Source of the DNA: Desulfobacter latus
Lineage (GTDB): Bacteria; Desulfobacterota; Desulfobacteria; Desulfobacterales; Desulfobacteraceae
Length of the DNA: 36,056 nucleotides
Reading direction: 5' to 3'
Assembly: GCF_013389365.1 (NCBI RefSeq)
Contig: NZ_JACADJ010000042.1
Location: 1 to 36,056, forward strand
Position numbers and translations under genes: made by a program. Below, piece after piece: positions 6,059 through 14,391 of this stretch. Positions within the stretch are counted from its first letter, which is position 1, and each line of letters starts with the position of its first letter. The notes under the pieces were generated by a model. It did no database searches. It had not been told where the DNA came from and saw nothing but the letters and a program-made list of their open reading frames with translations.

Positions 6059-8929
6059 TTGACTATTAATAATTTAAAATATTCTTCATTAATTGATATT
6101 AACGATGACAAAAGTGCACATGCCGTAATTCTACGGGAAATTAAGCATGGAAGCACGGTGCTCGAATTTGGCCCCGGCCCAGGGTGTATGACTAGATATC
6201 TGAAGGAGGAATTAGGGTGTCATGTCAGTATTGTTGAGATGGATGAAACTTTTTTCCCCATAGCTGAGCAATATAGTGATGATGCTCTTTCAACAGATAT
6301 AGAAGATTTAAAATGGATTGATTATTTTTCAGAAAAAAATTTTGATTATGTTATTTTTGCTGATGTGCTTGAGCATTTGAAGGATCCTTGGGGTATTATC
6401 GACCCGTCGGTTCGCCTTCTCAAGGACGGTGGTAGTCTCATTGTTTCTTTGCCAAATGCTGCGCACAGCGCTGTAGTGCTCGGGTTGATTCAAGATCAGT
6501 TTGTTTTAAATGACACTGGACTACTCGACAGAACGCATTTAAGATTTTTCACTTTTGAGTCGGCAAAAGATCTCTGCACACATTCTGATCTATTCTTATG
6601 CGAAGCCCGCGCCACCTATAGGGCCATAGAGCAGACAGAAGTTTACAAAAATTACAAAAATTACAAAAATTTGCCGGAAGATTTGGTTGATGAGGTGTTA
6701 AATAAGGCGTATGGGGATGTTTTTCAGTTCATTTTTCACATGAAAAAAAAATCTGCAGAAGATGATACCTATTCAGAGCCTGTTATCCGTATTGCGAAAC
6801 ATAATTCCTTTGAACAGCAGATGAACTTCATTGATCCCATGGTTTATTGGACCAGGCCAGGTGAGAAATATGTGCCCGAAAATTGTATCAAACCGCTGTA
6901 TGAAATCAAAGGCCATGAAGTTGATATACGTGTCTCTCTTGCAAGGTTGGAAGGGCCGATAATGATTCGGCTCAGGCCATGTGAGGTTACCTCAGTGATT
7001 GAGATCCGAGGTATTTTATCTCGTGGAAATGAAATGCAAAAAGCCCTGCCAATACATCAGCACAGCGGTCAATATTTTTCCGATAATATCATTATATTTG
7101 ATGATAAAGACCCCAGTATTATTGTTGAACTTGATGCGGCAGAGATCTTCTCAGAATTAAATTTTAAGACTCGTTTTCTGTCCATCAACGGAATCGCCTC
7201 CAACGAGATGGGCCTGCTCGGAGGACATATAAAGAGAGGGGCAAAATCTGGTAGAGATAATATTAATCGTCTCCTTTATGAGCTGAAGCAATTTAAATCT
7301 TCTCAAAAGGTGCTTGAAAATGAGTTGCAAAAAAAGGTTGAAGAAGAAATCCGTCTAAAAAATCAGATGTCTGAGCAAAGAGAGAAAATCACTCATCTTT
7401 ATAATCTGAACAGAAATGTATTGTCAGAAAACAATCGACTGCAAGAAATATTATCCTATAGAATAGTACATTATGCATGCCGGCTCCAACAGGTCAAAAA
7501 CAAATCAAAGTGGATCGTTGTGGCGCCTTTTGCCGTAGTTTTTTCTCCTCTTCTGCTTTTAAGGGTTTTATTCCGTACGAAAAGGCGAGTTTCACTTGTT
7601 TTGGCAAGATGCAAGGAGTATCTGAAGCTGCTCAAAAATAAAAAACGGTTAAGGCTTGAGTTAAAATATCCTAATATTACTAAACCGGTTGGGTTTGACC
7701 AATATCGTGTGCTCGCCTATAAACTGCGAACCATTCCCATTGAAAATCTGGTTTCGGAGAATGGACAAATGCGGTTTAATATCCTTGTCCCAAGCCTGGA
7801 TCCGGATATTGTATTTGGCGGGTATATCAGCCTGCTGCATCTGGTGCGAAGGATATTTGAAAACGGATATCCCATACGCTTTGTTGTTTGTGATGATTCA
7901 AGGATGACAAAGAGAAAATTGATCGACAGCTGGCAGCATAAACCAGAGTTAGTGAAAATTTTTTCAGCTTCAGAGTTTGAGAATATTGATCACCACAATG
8001 AAACATTCCCTATATCTGCCTTTGACAATGATCGGTTCATCGCTTACTCAGGGTGGGAAGGTCTCATTGCAAATCAGATGGTTCAGCAAACAACCTTTAA
8101 AAAATTTATTTTTTTCATTCAGGAATATGAGCCGATTTTTCATGAAGAAAATTCAATCAGAGCGGTTCTTGAATCTGCCTATACCCTTCCCCATATCCCT
8201 GTGTTCAACACTGAGATTCTTAGGCATCATTTTGTAAAGGAGGCGCTAGGTGTTTACAGTAAGGATTATGATAACAGTGGCGCAGACAGCCCCTGTACAA
8301 GTCTTGTATTTGAGCACGCCATCGCAGATATTGCCCCACCGGATCAACAGGTATTAGTTAACAGGCTTGTTAGAAAATTTTTATTTTATGCCCGGCCGGA
8401 AGGACATGCAGGTAGAAATCTCTATGCGCTAGGCATGCTGGCTTTAACCCAGGCAATTCGTGACGGATTTTTTAAAGGGGCTTGGGAGTTTTGGGGTATT
8501 GGCACCTTTGCTGAAAACTACGAAGTGAAACTGGATAAGGGACATAAAATGAAAATTATTCACAGGGTGCCTCAGGAAGAATATGAGGAGTTCATAAAAG
8601 GGTTTGATGTGGGGGTCTCCCTTATGATGGCCCCTCATCCAAGTATTCTCCCTTTTGAAATGGCCTCTGCCGGAATGGTTGTTGTTACAAACGAGTATCG
8701 TCACAGAGATGCGGATGTGATAAAACGGATATCCAAGAATATTCTGCCGTGCAAACTATCAGTTGAAAGTATTGCTCATACGATGGGGCAGGCAGCAGAA
8801 AAGTCAAAAGATATTGAAGCCAGAATTGAAGGATTCGGGGTGAATTGGAATAGAAACTGGGATGAAGCGTTTTCACCTGAATTTATTGCTTCCCTTGTAA
8901 ACGAGGTTGCCCCAAAAGCAGAAAAATAA
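6059..8929 (+). CDS. Fusion of a SAM methyltransferase and a WsaF-like glycosyltransferase
   Basis: A 956-residue two-enzyme protein. Residues ~1-190 are a class I SAM-dependent methyltransferase: motif I VLEFGPGPG at 34-42, an acidic VEMDE after the next strand, and FADVLEHLKDP. Residues ~402-464 are a predicted coiled coil, followed by a hydrophobic/basic patch (~484-506) that may touch the membrane. Residues ~573-956 resemble the GT4 rhamnosyltransferase WsaF: FNILVPSLDPDIVFGG, FIFFIQEYEP, FYARPEGHAGRN, PHPSILPFEMASAG. The start is TTG, supported by AGAGG 8 nt upstream and a 3-nt gap to the previous stop. A 9-bp unit (TTACAAAAA) is tandemly repeated near 6643-6670, giving YKNYKNYKN. It probably adds and methylates a sugar, perhaps capping the chain. 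The acceptor is unknown. Confidence 0.85.
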   Translation: MTINNLKYSSLIDINDDKSAHAVILREIKHGSTVLEFGPGPGCMTRYLKEELGCHVSIVEMDETFFPIAEQYSDDALSTDIEDLKWIDYFSEKNFDYVIFADVLEHLKDPWGIIDPSVRLLKDGGSLIVSLPNAAHSAVVLGLIQDQFVLNDTGLLDRTHLRFFTFESAKDLCTHSDLFLCEARATYRAIEQTEVYKNYKNYKNLPEDLVDEVLNKAYGDVFQFIFHMKKKSAEDDTYSEPVIRIAKHNSFEQQMNFIDPMVYWTRPGEKYVPENCIKPLYEIKGHEVDIRVSLARLEGPIMIRLRPCEVTSVIEIRGILSRGNEMQKALPIHQHSGQYFSDNIIIFDDKDPSIIVELDAAEIFSELNFKTRFLSINGIASNEMGLLGGHIKRGAKSGRDNINRLLYELKQFKSSQKVLENELQKKVEEEIRLKNQMSEQREKITHLYNLNRNVLSENNRLQEILSYRIVHYACRLQQVKNKSKWIVVAPFAVVFSPLLLLRVLFRTKRRVSLVLARCKEYLKLLKNKKRLRLELKYPNITKPVGFDQYRVLAYKLRTIPIENLVSENGQMRFNILVPSLDPDIVFGGYISLLHLVRRIFENGYPIRFVVCDDSRMTKRKLIDSWQHKPELVKIFSASEFENIDHHNETFPISAFDNDRFIAYSGWEGLIANQMVQQTTFKKFIFFIQEYEPIFHEENSIRAVLESAYTLPHIPVFNTEILRHHFVKEALGVYSKDYDNSGADSPCTSLVFEHAIADIAPPDQQVLVNRLVRKFLFYARPEGHAGRNLYALGMLALTQAIRDGFFKGAWEFWGIGTFAENYEVKLDKGHKMKIIHRVPQEEYEEFIKGFDVGVSLMMAPHPSILPFEMASAGMVVVTNEYRHRDADVIKRISKNILPCKLSVESIAHTMGQAAEKSKDIEARIEGFGVNWNRNWDEAFSPEFIASLVNEVAPKAEK

Positions 8930-8932
8930 TAC

Positions 8933-9907
8933 ATGTCTGATCAATACGATTACAATATCCTCATACACCCTGGATTTGCAAAGGCGATGACCACCTTTAT
9001 GCAGGATGTCGTTTTTAGTCATCACAGCCGGATCAATCATATTGGCAGAGAATACTGGCGCGATGATCTGCCTGCATCAATATGTTATGAGTCTGCTGAT
9101 CTAATGCGGGATATTGCCGGAAAAGACACCATTGACTTTGATAAAAATCAAGCGGTCCATCGTCTTGAAAAAATAAGAAAATACCGATTTAAAAAAGGAT
9201 TTCTCAATACAATCAGCGATGAATCTTTGAGTTATGCATGCAATGCGGACAGGGCTGTCATTGCAGAGCGACTCAAAAGCTTAATGCCCGGCGCAAAAAT
9301 TCTTTTTACCGTGCGAAGCCAGTATACACTTCTGGTTTCTGCATTTTTCTGGCTCAGATTTACTAAGCTGGCAATTCCTAATACCTTTAATAAATGGATA
9401 AAAGCGTCCTCACTTGTTTATAATGATATCTACGACGATTTTTTCTTGAGGCAGTACCGATATTATGAGGTGATTGAAACCTACAGCCAGTTGTTTGGGA
9501 AAGACAATGTAATCGTCATTCCTATCGAGGCTATGGCAAAGGATAAAGAAGGACTCTGCCGTAACCTGGGTAATTTTGCGGGGGTTGATTCAAACGAATT
9601 GATTCAAATATTTGATGAAAAACCGGTCAATGTAAGACCATCTGCAATATCGATTGCTTATATTAGGCTTTACACTAAGCTTGGATGGCTTTGGGGAAGG
9701 CAAAAGTCAGCAAGAGATGTTATATCATGCGGAAATGGATTAAATAAAAAAATTGTTCATAGACTGAATCAAATTTTTCCACAGAACCAGGTGGCGATGG
9801 ATGATGAGTCCCGTCAGTTTATTACGGAGTTTTTCGGAAGAAGTAATTATAAATTGGCGCTAAATTATAATTTAGAATTAGAAAAATATGGATACCCAAT
9901 GGGGTAG
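8933..9907 (+). CDS. Sulfotransferase-fold protein with an altered PAPS loop
   Basis: A 324-residue protein of the P-loop sulfotransferase fold and clear paralogue of the next gene: same start pattern, same TVRSQYTLLVSAFFW block (Arg128-Ser136, the 3'-phosphate-binding motif) and same ending (YGYP). The 5'-phosphosulfate loop, normally PK(S/T)GTT, reads GFAKAMTT (14-21). The lysine is kept but the proline and neighbouring small residues are changed. It may be a weakened or specialised sulfotransferase, or a non-catalytic partner of the next protein. It starts 3 nt after the glycosyltransferase stop and ends 9 nt before the paralogue, so all three are read together. Confidence 0.8.
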   Translation: MSDQYDYNILIHPGFAKAMTTFMQDVVFSHHSRINHIGREYWRDDLPASICYESADLMRDIAGKDTIDFDKNQAVHRLEKIRKYRFKKGFLNTISDESLSYACNADRAVIAERLKSLMPGAKILFTVRSQYTLLVSAFFWLRFTKLAIPNTFNKWIKASSLVYNDIYDDFFLRQYRYYEVIETYSQLFGKDNVIVIPIEAMAKDKEGLCRNLGNFAGVDSNELIQIFDEKPVNVRPSAISIAYIRLYTKLGWLWGRQKSARDVISCGNGLNKKIVHRLNQIFPQNQVAMDDESRQFITEFFGRSNYKLALNYNLELEKYGYPMG

Positions 9908-9916
9908 TATAGCAAT

Positions 9917-10897
9917 ATGGACTATTATATTCATGTCGGTTTTCCCAAAACAGCCACGACAACCTTGCAGGATAATGTTTTTTTGAACCACAGCGGTATA
10001 CGGTATTTAGGCAAATCTGTGTTGTTTAAAAATAATAAAGAAAAAAAAATATATCAGCGGGCCGGACTGTTTATGAATTTATGGCGGCAGCCTAAAAAAG
10101 ACTGGAATGAAAACGATGCAAAGCAAATCGTCCAGAACTGTATTCTTCCGGATTGTTCCGATGAGAAACCGAACGTGGTCTCATTGGAAGAGTTAAGTTA
10201 TGCAACCCCCCGGAGATGGGCGGTTCCAAGGAGAATTTGGCAGGTTTTTGGTGACGCAAAAATTATATTAACAATCCGCTCCCAATATGACTCACTTGTA
10301 AGTGCCTATTATTGGAAATTTTTAAACCTTGAACTTAATGACCGTTTTGATAAATGGTTTGATAAAATGATGGCCTGTTCCGGGGAAAAATTGAATCAGA
10401 CCAACCAGCCTTTGAATCTGCCTAAATATTATGATGTGGTAAAAGCCTATGAAAAGGTTTTTGGCAGAGAAAATATATGTATTCTACCGTTTGAATGGCT
10501 AATCAAAGAGCCTGAAAAATTTTCAATACACCTGTCAAATTTTGTCGGAATTGATTCAGAAGAAACCAGCAGGCTGCTGGCCTGGAAAAAACAAAATATT
10601 CGCCAAAGTAAATCAACGATCGAATACCAACGGATTGTGAAAAAAGCATATCTAAATTTTTTTAAAATAGTGAATGAGGAGCTGCCCATGGCCAAGGCTG
10701 CCTATTATAACGGAGTATATAGCAGCGGGTTTCATGGGGTTGTTTCAAATGTTATGAATAAATTTTCAGCCCCCCCGAGAAAATCCCTTGCCCCACTTCA
10801 GTCCAGCTTTATTCTTGAGTATTACGGGGAGGGAAATGCAAAACTGATGGAGGAGTATGACCTGGATTTGAAAGCTTATGGTTACCCCTGTGCATAA
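9917..10897 (+). CDS. Sulfotransferase family protein
   Basis: A 326-residue cytoplasmic sulfotransferase-type protein. The N-terminal IHVGFPKTATTTLQ (5-18) is a good PAPS-binding loop with Lys11. TIRSQYDSLVSAYYW carries Arg121 and Ser129, the 3'-phosphate-binding pair. Members transfer sulfate from PAPS to hydroxyl or amino groups of sugars, lipids or small molecules. In a polysaccharide cluster the likely acceptor is a glycan residue, but this is inference. It is a tandem paralogue of the preceding gene, which looks less canonical, suggesting duplication followed by divergence. A 17-nt gap leads to the TylF-type gene. Confidence 0.87.
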   Translation: MDYYIHVGFPKTATTTLQDNVFLNHSGIRYLGKSVLFKNNKEKKIYQRAGLFMNLWRQPKKDWNENDAKQIVQNCILPDCSDEKPNVVSLEELSYATPRRWAVPRRIWQVFGDAKIILTIRSQYDSLVSAYYWKFLNLELNDRFDKWFDKMMACSGEKLNQTNQPLNLPKYYDVVKAYEKVFGRENICILPFEWLIKEPEKFSIHLSNFVGIDSEETSRLLAWKKQNIRQSKSTIEYQRIVKKAYLNFFKIVNEELPMAKAAYYNGVYSSGFHGVVSNVMNKFSAPPRKSLAPLQSSFILEYYGEGNAKLMEEYDLDLKAYGYPCA

Positions 10898-10914
10898 AAT
10901 AATAATGGTGAAAA

Positions 10915-11739
10915 ATGGATAAATGTAAAAAACTCTATATTGATCTGCTAAAGAAATCCCTTCTTAATGAACTGTATTTTGAGAACGGGATGAGAATTTC
11001 TTATTTGTTGAAGCAGATGGACACAAGCTGCCCATACGACTTGGAACACCTTTTGAAAATACATGAGTATGAACCGGAGCTCTATCGGTCATTCAAATCT
11101 GTCTTTGATGGAAAGGAACATTACCGGGAGAGGATATTTGGTTTTCCGATGACCATGATCGGTAAACAGCGCCTTGAGAATGTGGAGTCCTGTATTCAGA
11201 AAATTCTTTTGGATAATATACCGGGAGATTTCATGGAGACCGGGGTGTGGAGAGGCGGGTGCACCATTTTCATGAATGGAATGCTTGAAGCCTATGATGC
11301 TGCAGACCGAAAAGTATGGGTTGCGGACAGCTTTATGGGTGTGCCGGAGCCTAAATTGCCCCAGGACAAGGGGGTGGATTTATATCTGGACACTAAATTG
11401 GCAATTCCCATGGAAGTTGTGCAAGAAAATTTTGAAAAGTTCGGGCTTCTCAATGAGCGGGTGAAATTTTTGCCGGGGTGGTTTGAAGATACTATGGAAT
11501 CAACTCCGGTTGACAGCCTGTCACTACTGCGTCTTGACGGTGATTTATACAGCTCCACCATGGTTGTTCTTGAAAACATGTATCCCCGGGTAGAGCCGGG
11601 TGGTTTTGTTATTGTTGATGACTACGGTGCCCTGGAACCCTGCAGAAAAGCTGTCACAGATTTCCGAAATAAGTATGGCATTGAAGAGAAAATTCAGGCG
11701 GTTGATTGGACAGGTGTTTTTTGGAGAAAAGAACGGTAA
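10915..11739 (+). CDS. TylF/MycF-type SAM-dependent O-methyltransferase
   Basis: A 274-residue protein of the macrocin O-methyltransferase (TylF) family, which are Mg-dependent enzymes that methylate sugar hydroxyls. GDFMETGVWRGG (104-115) is the SAM-binding loop and VADSFMGVPEP follows as in TylF/MycF/NovP. Candidate metal ligands are Asp208 in RLDGDLYSSTM and the pair Asp235-Asp236 in IVDDYGALEPC. Length is close to the family norm. The gene sits between a sulfotransferase gene and a WcbI-like gene in the same direction, so a sugar of the exported glycan is the probable substrate. The methylated position cannot be read from sequence. Confidence 0.88.
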   Translation: MDKCKKLYIDLLKKSLLNELYFENGMRISYLLKQMDTSCPYDLEHLLKIHEYEPELYRSFKSVFDGKEHYRERIFGFPMTMIGKQRLENVESCIQKILLDNIPGDFMETGVWRGGCTIFMNGMLEAYDAADRKVWVADSFMGVPEPKLPQDKGVDLYLDTKLAIPMEVVQENFEKFGLLNERVKFLPGWFEDTMESTPVDSLSLLRLDGDLYSSTMVVLENMYPRVEPGGFVIVDDYGALEPCRKAVTDFRNKYGIEEKIQAVDWTGVFWRKER

Positions 11740-11789
11740 TCTGATGGTATTTACTGATTGTTGAACACGACCATAGAAGAAGAAAATAG

Positions 11790-12737
11790 ATGAAAAAATT
11801 TATTGTTTATGCCAATTGCCAGGGCCCTGCACTTGCAAAGACCCTGGTTGAAGCAAAGGCGTTTAAAGAAGAGTATGAGTATCAGTTGATCAAGCCGGTG
11901 CAGACCTTGCGTGAAAATGATATCAGTCATGTTCGAGAGCAGTTTGCCAAAGCCGATCTGATTATTTGCCAGCCGATTTCATCAGGGGTGACAGACAAGA
12001 TAAAGCAAACATTTGGGGGGGTAAAATCAATGATAAGCAGACAGACTTCCCCTGGCAGACGCCCCAAAGAGCTTGATACTGATGAGATGCTGAAATATGC
12101 AAAAAAAAATGCAAGGATATATTTTTTCCCCTCCTTGTATTTTAATGCCTATTTTCCTCATCTGGATGCCATGAATATTAAGTCTGTATTGAACCGGGTT
12201 CATGATTTCATTATTGTGGGGTCCTTTTTAAAGGGAAACTCAGTTAAAAAGACTCTTGAAATAATTAACTCTGAAACTCTTTACCCAAAAGAACTGAGTC
12301 TTTCTTTTGCCAACCATGGGTTAGAAGAATTAAAGCATCGGGAAAGTGTGCATCGCATCAGCTTTACCATCTCCGAGTTTATTGAGGATAATTATAAAAC
12401 CATAAAGCTTTTTAACCAGTTCAATCACCCACGGAAACCTGTGTTCAACTATCTGGCTACCAAAATTTTTCAGGAACTTGGAATTGCGTTTTTAAAAGAA
12501 GAATTCAGCAACAGAACTGGCCTTGACGGAACTTGCGTCCCTCTCCAGAAAAGCACCTACAGAAACCTGGGAATTGAATTCCAGGAGAATTTTAAAAGTT
12601 ATAGAGTTAGTCCCAAAGAGGAGATGGTACAGGAAGACGTGGTGAGAGCATTCTACCAAGCCTATGAAGGAGTTGATAAAAAATTTCTTCAATCCGTACT
12701 TTCAAAAAGGAAACCTTTTGTTCGGGATTTGATTTAA
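11790..12737 (+). CDS. WcbI-like polysaccharide biosynthesis protein
   Basis: A 315-residue protein whose start, KKFIVYANCQGPALA, carries the NCQ signature (Asn9-Cys10-Gln11) of the WcbI family. WcbI was first found in the Burkholderia pseudomallei capsule locus, binds CoA and is a proposed acyltransferase. The central SSGVTDKIKQTFGGVKSM and FFPSLYFNAYFPHLDAM blocks also fit. The C-terminal ~80 residues are charged and less conserved. It is 50 nt after the methyltransferase gene and 77 nt before the exporter genes. The exact reaction is not known even in the type member, so acylation here is inference. Confidence 0.8.
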   Translation: MKKFIVYANCQGPALAKTLVEAKAFKEEYEYQLIKPVQTLRENDISHVREQFAKADLIICQPISSGVTDKIKQTFGGVKSMISRQTSPGRRPKELDTDEMLKYAKKNARIYFFPSLYFNAYFPHLDAMNIKSVLNRVHDFIIVGSFLKGNSVKKTLEIINSETLYPKELSLSFANHGLEELKHRESVHRISFTISEFIEDNYKTIKLFNQFNHPRKPVFNYLATKIFQELGIAFLKEEFSNRTGLDGTCVPLQKSTYRNLGIEFQENFKSYRVSPKEEMVQEDVVRAFYQAYEGVDKKFLQSVLSKRKPFVRDLI

Positions 12738-12814
12738 ACTAGAACATTTGGGTTACGGCAGGTTTGCATTACCAGTCCGTAATCAAACGTTTATATTGTT
12801 GATATGACAGACTG

Positions 12815-13576
12815 ATGAATATGGGATTATGGAATTACAGAGAGTATATTTTATACAGTGTCCGGGCAAAGTTGTTGTCAGAAACAATCCGGAATCATCT
12901 GGGAATTTTATGGATGGTGCTTGAGCCCATCATGAGGATGTTTGTTTACTATTTTGTGTTTGTTTATCTGATCCATCGCAGAACGGAGGATTTTACTTCA
13001 TTTCTTTTGATTGGCATCATCGCTTTTACCTGGTTTTCTAAAACACTTACCCAGGGGGGGAACAGTATTTCTGCCTCAGGACGCCTGATAAAGCAGCTTT
13101 ATTTGCCTAAAATAATATTTCCGACCATTACCTCCCTTGTCCGGACCATTGAATTTCTTGTGGTTTTTTTAACATTGCTGATCTATCTGGCTACTCAGGG
13201 GTATTTAAGTGTTTCATGGACAGCTCTTCCAGGGGTTATTTTTGCCCAGTTTCTATTTATTTACGGGATAACACTTGTCATGGCATGTATTATTCCTTTT
13301 ATACCGGATATTTCCTACATAATTTCCTCATTAATGACAGCCTTGTTTTTTCTGTCTGGAATCCTGTTTGAAGTAAAGCCGTCAAATCCCAAGTACGACC
13401 TCTTTATGCTCAATCCCCTGGCAAAATTGTTGGAGCAGTACAGGCTTATCATACTGCAAGGAAGTTTCCCTGAATGGTTGTCGCTTGTTTATATTGGCGG
13501 ATCAGGGGTTGTCATGGCATTGGTCGTAAGTCAGATTATAAAAAAATTAGAGTTTCAATTGCCGCGGATTGTCTGA
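12815..13576 (+). CDS. ABC-2 type polysaccharide/polyol phosphate exporter, permease
   Basis: A 253-residue inner-membrane permease of the ABC-2 class (Wzm/KpsM/TagG type) with about six membrane segments. The amphipathic N-terminus and LGILWMVLEPIMRMFVYYFVF, plus SKTLTQGGNSISASGRLIKQLYLPKIIFP, are characteristic of capsule/O-antigen exporters. It pairs with the ATPase gene that overlaps its stop codon by one base (TGATG at 13574-13578), a standard translational coupling. The complex would move undecaprenyl- or lipid-linked glycan across the inner membrane. A 77-nt gap upstream could hold a weak internal promoter, but none is clear. Confidence 0.92.
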   Translation: MNMGLWNYREYILYSVRAKLLSETIRNHLGILWMVLEPIMRMFVYYFVFVYLIHRRTEDFTSFLLIGIIAFTWFSKTLTQGGNSISASGRLIKQLYLPKIIFPTITSLVRTIEFLVVFLTLLIYLATQGYLSVSWTALPGVIFAQFLFIYGITLVMACIIPFIPDISYIISSLMTALFFLSGILFEVKPSNPKYDLFMLNPLAKLLEQYRLIILQGSFPEWLSLVYIGGSGVVMALVVSQIIKKLEFQLPRIV

Positions 13577-14322
13577 TGAAAATAGAGAATACAGAATCGG
13601 TTTGTCTGGCAGGGGAAAAAGAAAAGCGAAAAGGGAAACTGCTAATATCTATTCGGAATGTGGGTGTGATATATAACAGGAACCGTTCCATCTTCAAAAA
13701 AAAAAGATTTGAGGCGTTAAAGGATGTCAGTTTTGACATCTTTTCAGGTGAATCCATCGGGGTGATAGGACGAAACGGGGCCGGTAAATCAACACTCATG
13801 ACCCTGATCTCAGGGATCATCAAGCCGGATAGAGGGGAGGTTATAAATTATGGGGCCAGTGTTTCTTTACTGGCTCTTCAGGCAGGCTTTATGAATGAAC
13901 TGTCCGGGCGTGACAATATGGTTCTATCCGGTCTTGCCTTGGGTTTTCCAAAAAAGAAACTTGAAGAAAAGCTGGATGAGATTATTTCTTTTTCGGGTAT
14001 AGGAGGACGCATTGATGATGCGGTCCGCACCTATTCAGCCGGTATGAGGGCAAGACTGGGCTTTTCAATTGCCCATATTCTGAACCCGGATATCCTGCTG
14101 GTGGATGAAACCCTTGGGGTGGGGGACAGGGCATTTCGTCAGAAATCTGCCAACGCCATGAGAGAGAAAATAAAATCAGAGCAGACCGTTGTTCTGGTTT
14201 CTCACAACTCGAATACTATCCGGGATCTTTGTGACCGGGCGGTCTGGCTTGAAAAAGGCATTGTCATGGCTTCAGGAGAAGTGGATACTGTTTTGAAAGC
14301 CTACGAAAAAAAGGTATTATAG
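13576..14322 (+). CDS. ABC-2 type polysaccharide exporter, ATPase (Wzt/KpsT-like)
   Basis: A 248-residue ATPase. Walker A GRNGAGKST lies at 65-73, the signature is YSAGMRARLGF (~153-163), Walker B LLVDE ends at ~178, and the switch histidine is in LVSHNS (~210). YSAGM with no preceding Q-rich signature is typical of polysaccharide ABC ATPases. It is short and lacks the C-terminal carbohydrate-binding domain of Wzt proteins that read a modified chain end, so it resembles KpsT. The start is set at the ATG that overlaps the permease stop. An in-frame extension further upstream lies wholly inside the permease gene and is unlikely. Two-gene exporter units like this drive ABC-dependent capsule or O-antigen export. 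Confidence 0.92.
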   Translation: MKIENTESVCLAGEKEKRKGKLLISIRNVGVIYNRNRSIFKKKRFEALKDVSFDIFSGESIGVIGRNGAGKSTLMTLISGIIKPDRGEVINYGASVSLLALQAGFMNELSGRDNMVLSGLALGFPKKKLEEKLDEIISFSGIGGRIDDAVRTYSAGMRARLGFSIAHILNPDILLVDETLGVGDRAFRQKSANAMREKIKSEQTVVLVSHNSNTIRDLCDRAVWLEKGIVMASGEVDTVLKAYEKKVL

Positions 14323-14391
14323 CTTATCGTTAACAGTTAAAACAAGATATCATAATCGCTGATTATCCTGCATTCGAAAGGAATATCTTCT

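Noticed and set aside
12738-12814. Small hairpin TTACGG/CCGTAA before the exporter genes as a terminator
   Set aside because: Only a 6-bp stem with a large loop and no T-run; genes on both sides appear to be one unit.
13474-13575. Longer N-terminus for the exporter ATPase
   Set aside because: It would lie wholly inside the permease gene. The ATG overlapping the permease stop is the normal coupled start, and the extension is not ATPase-like.
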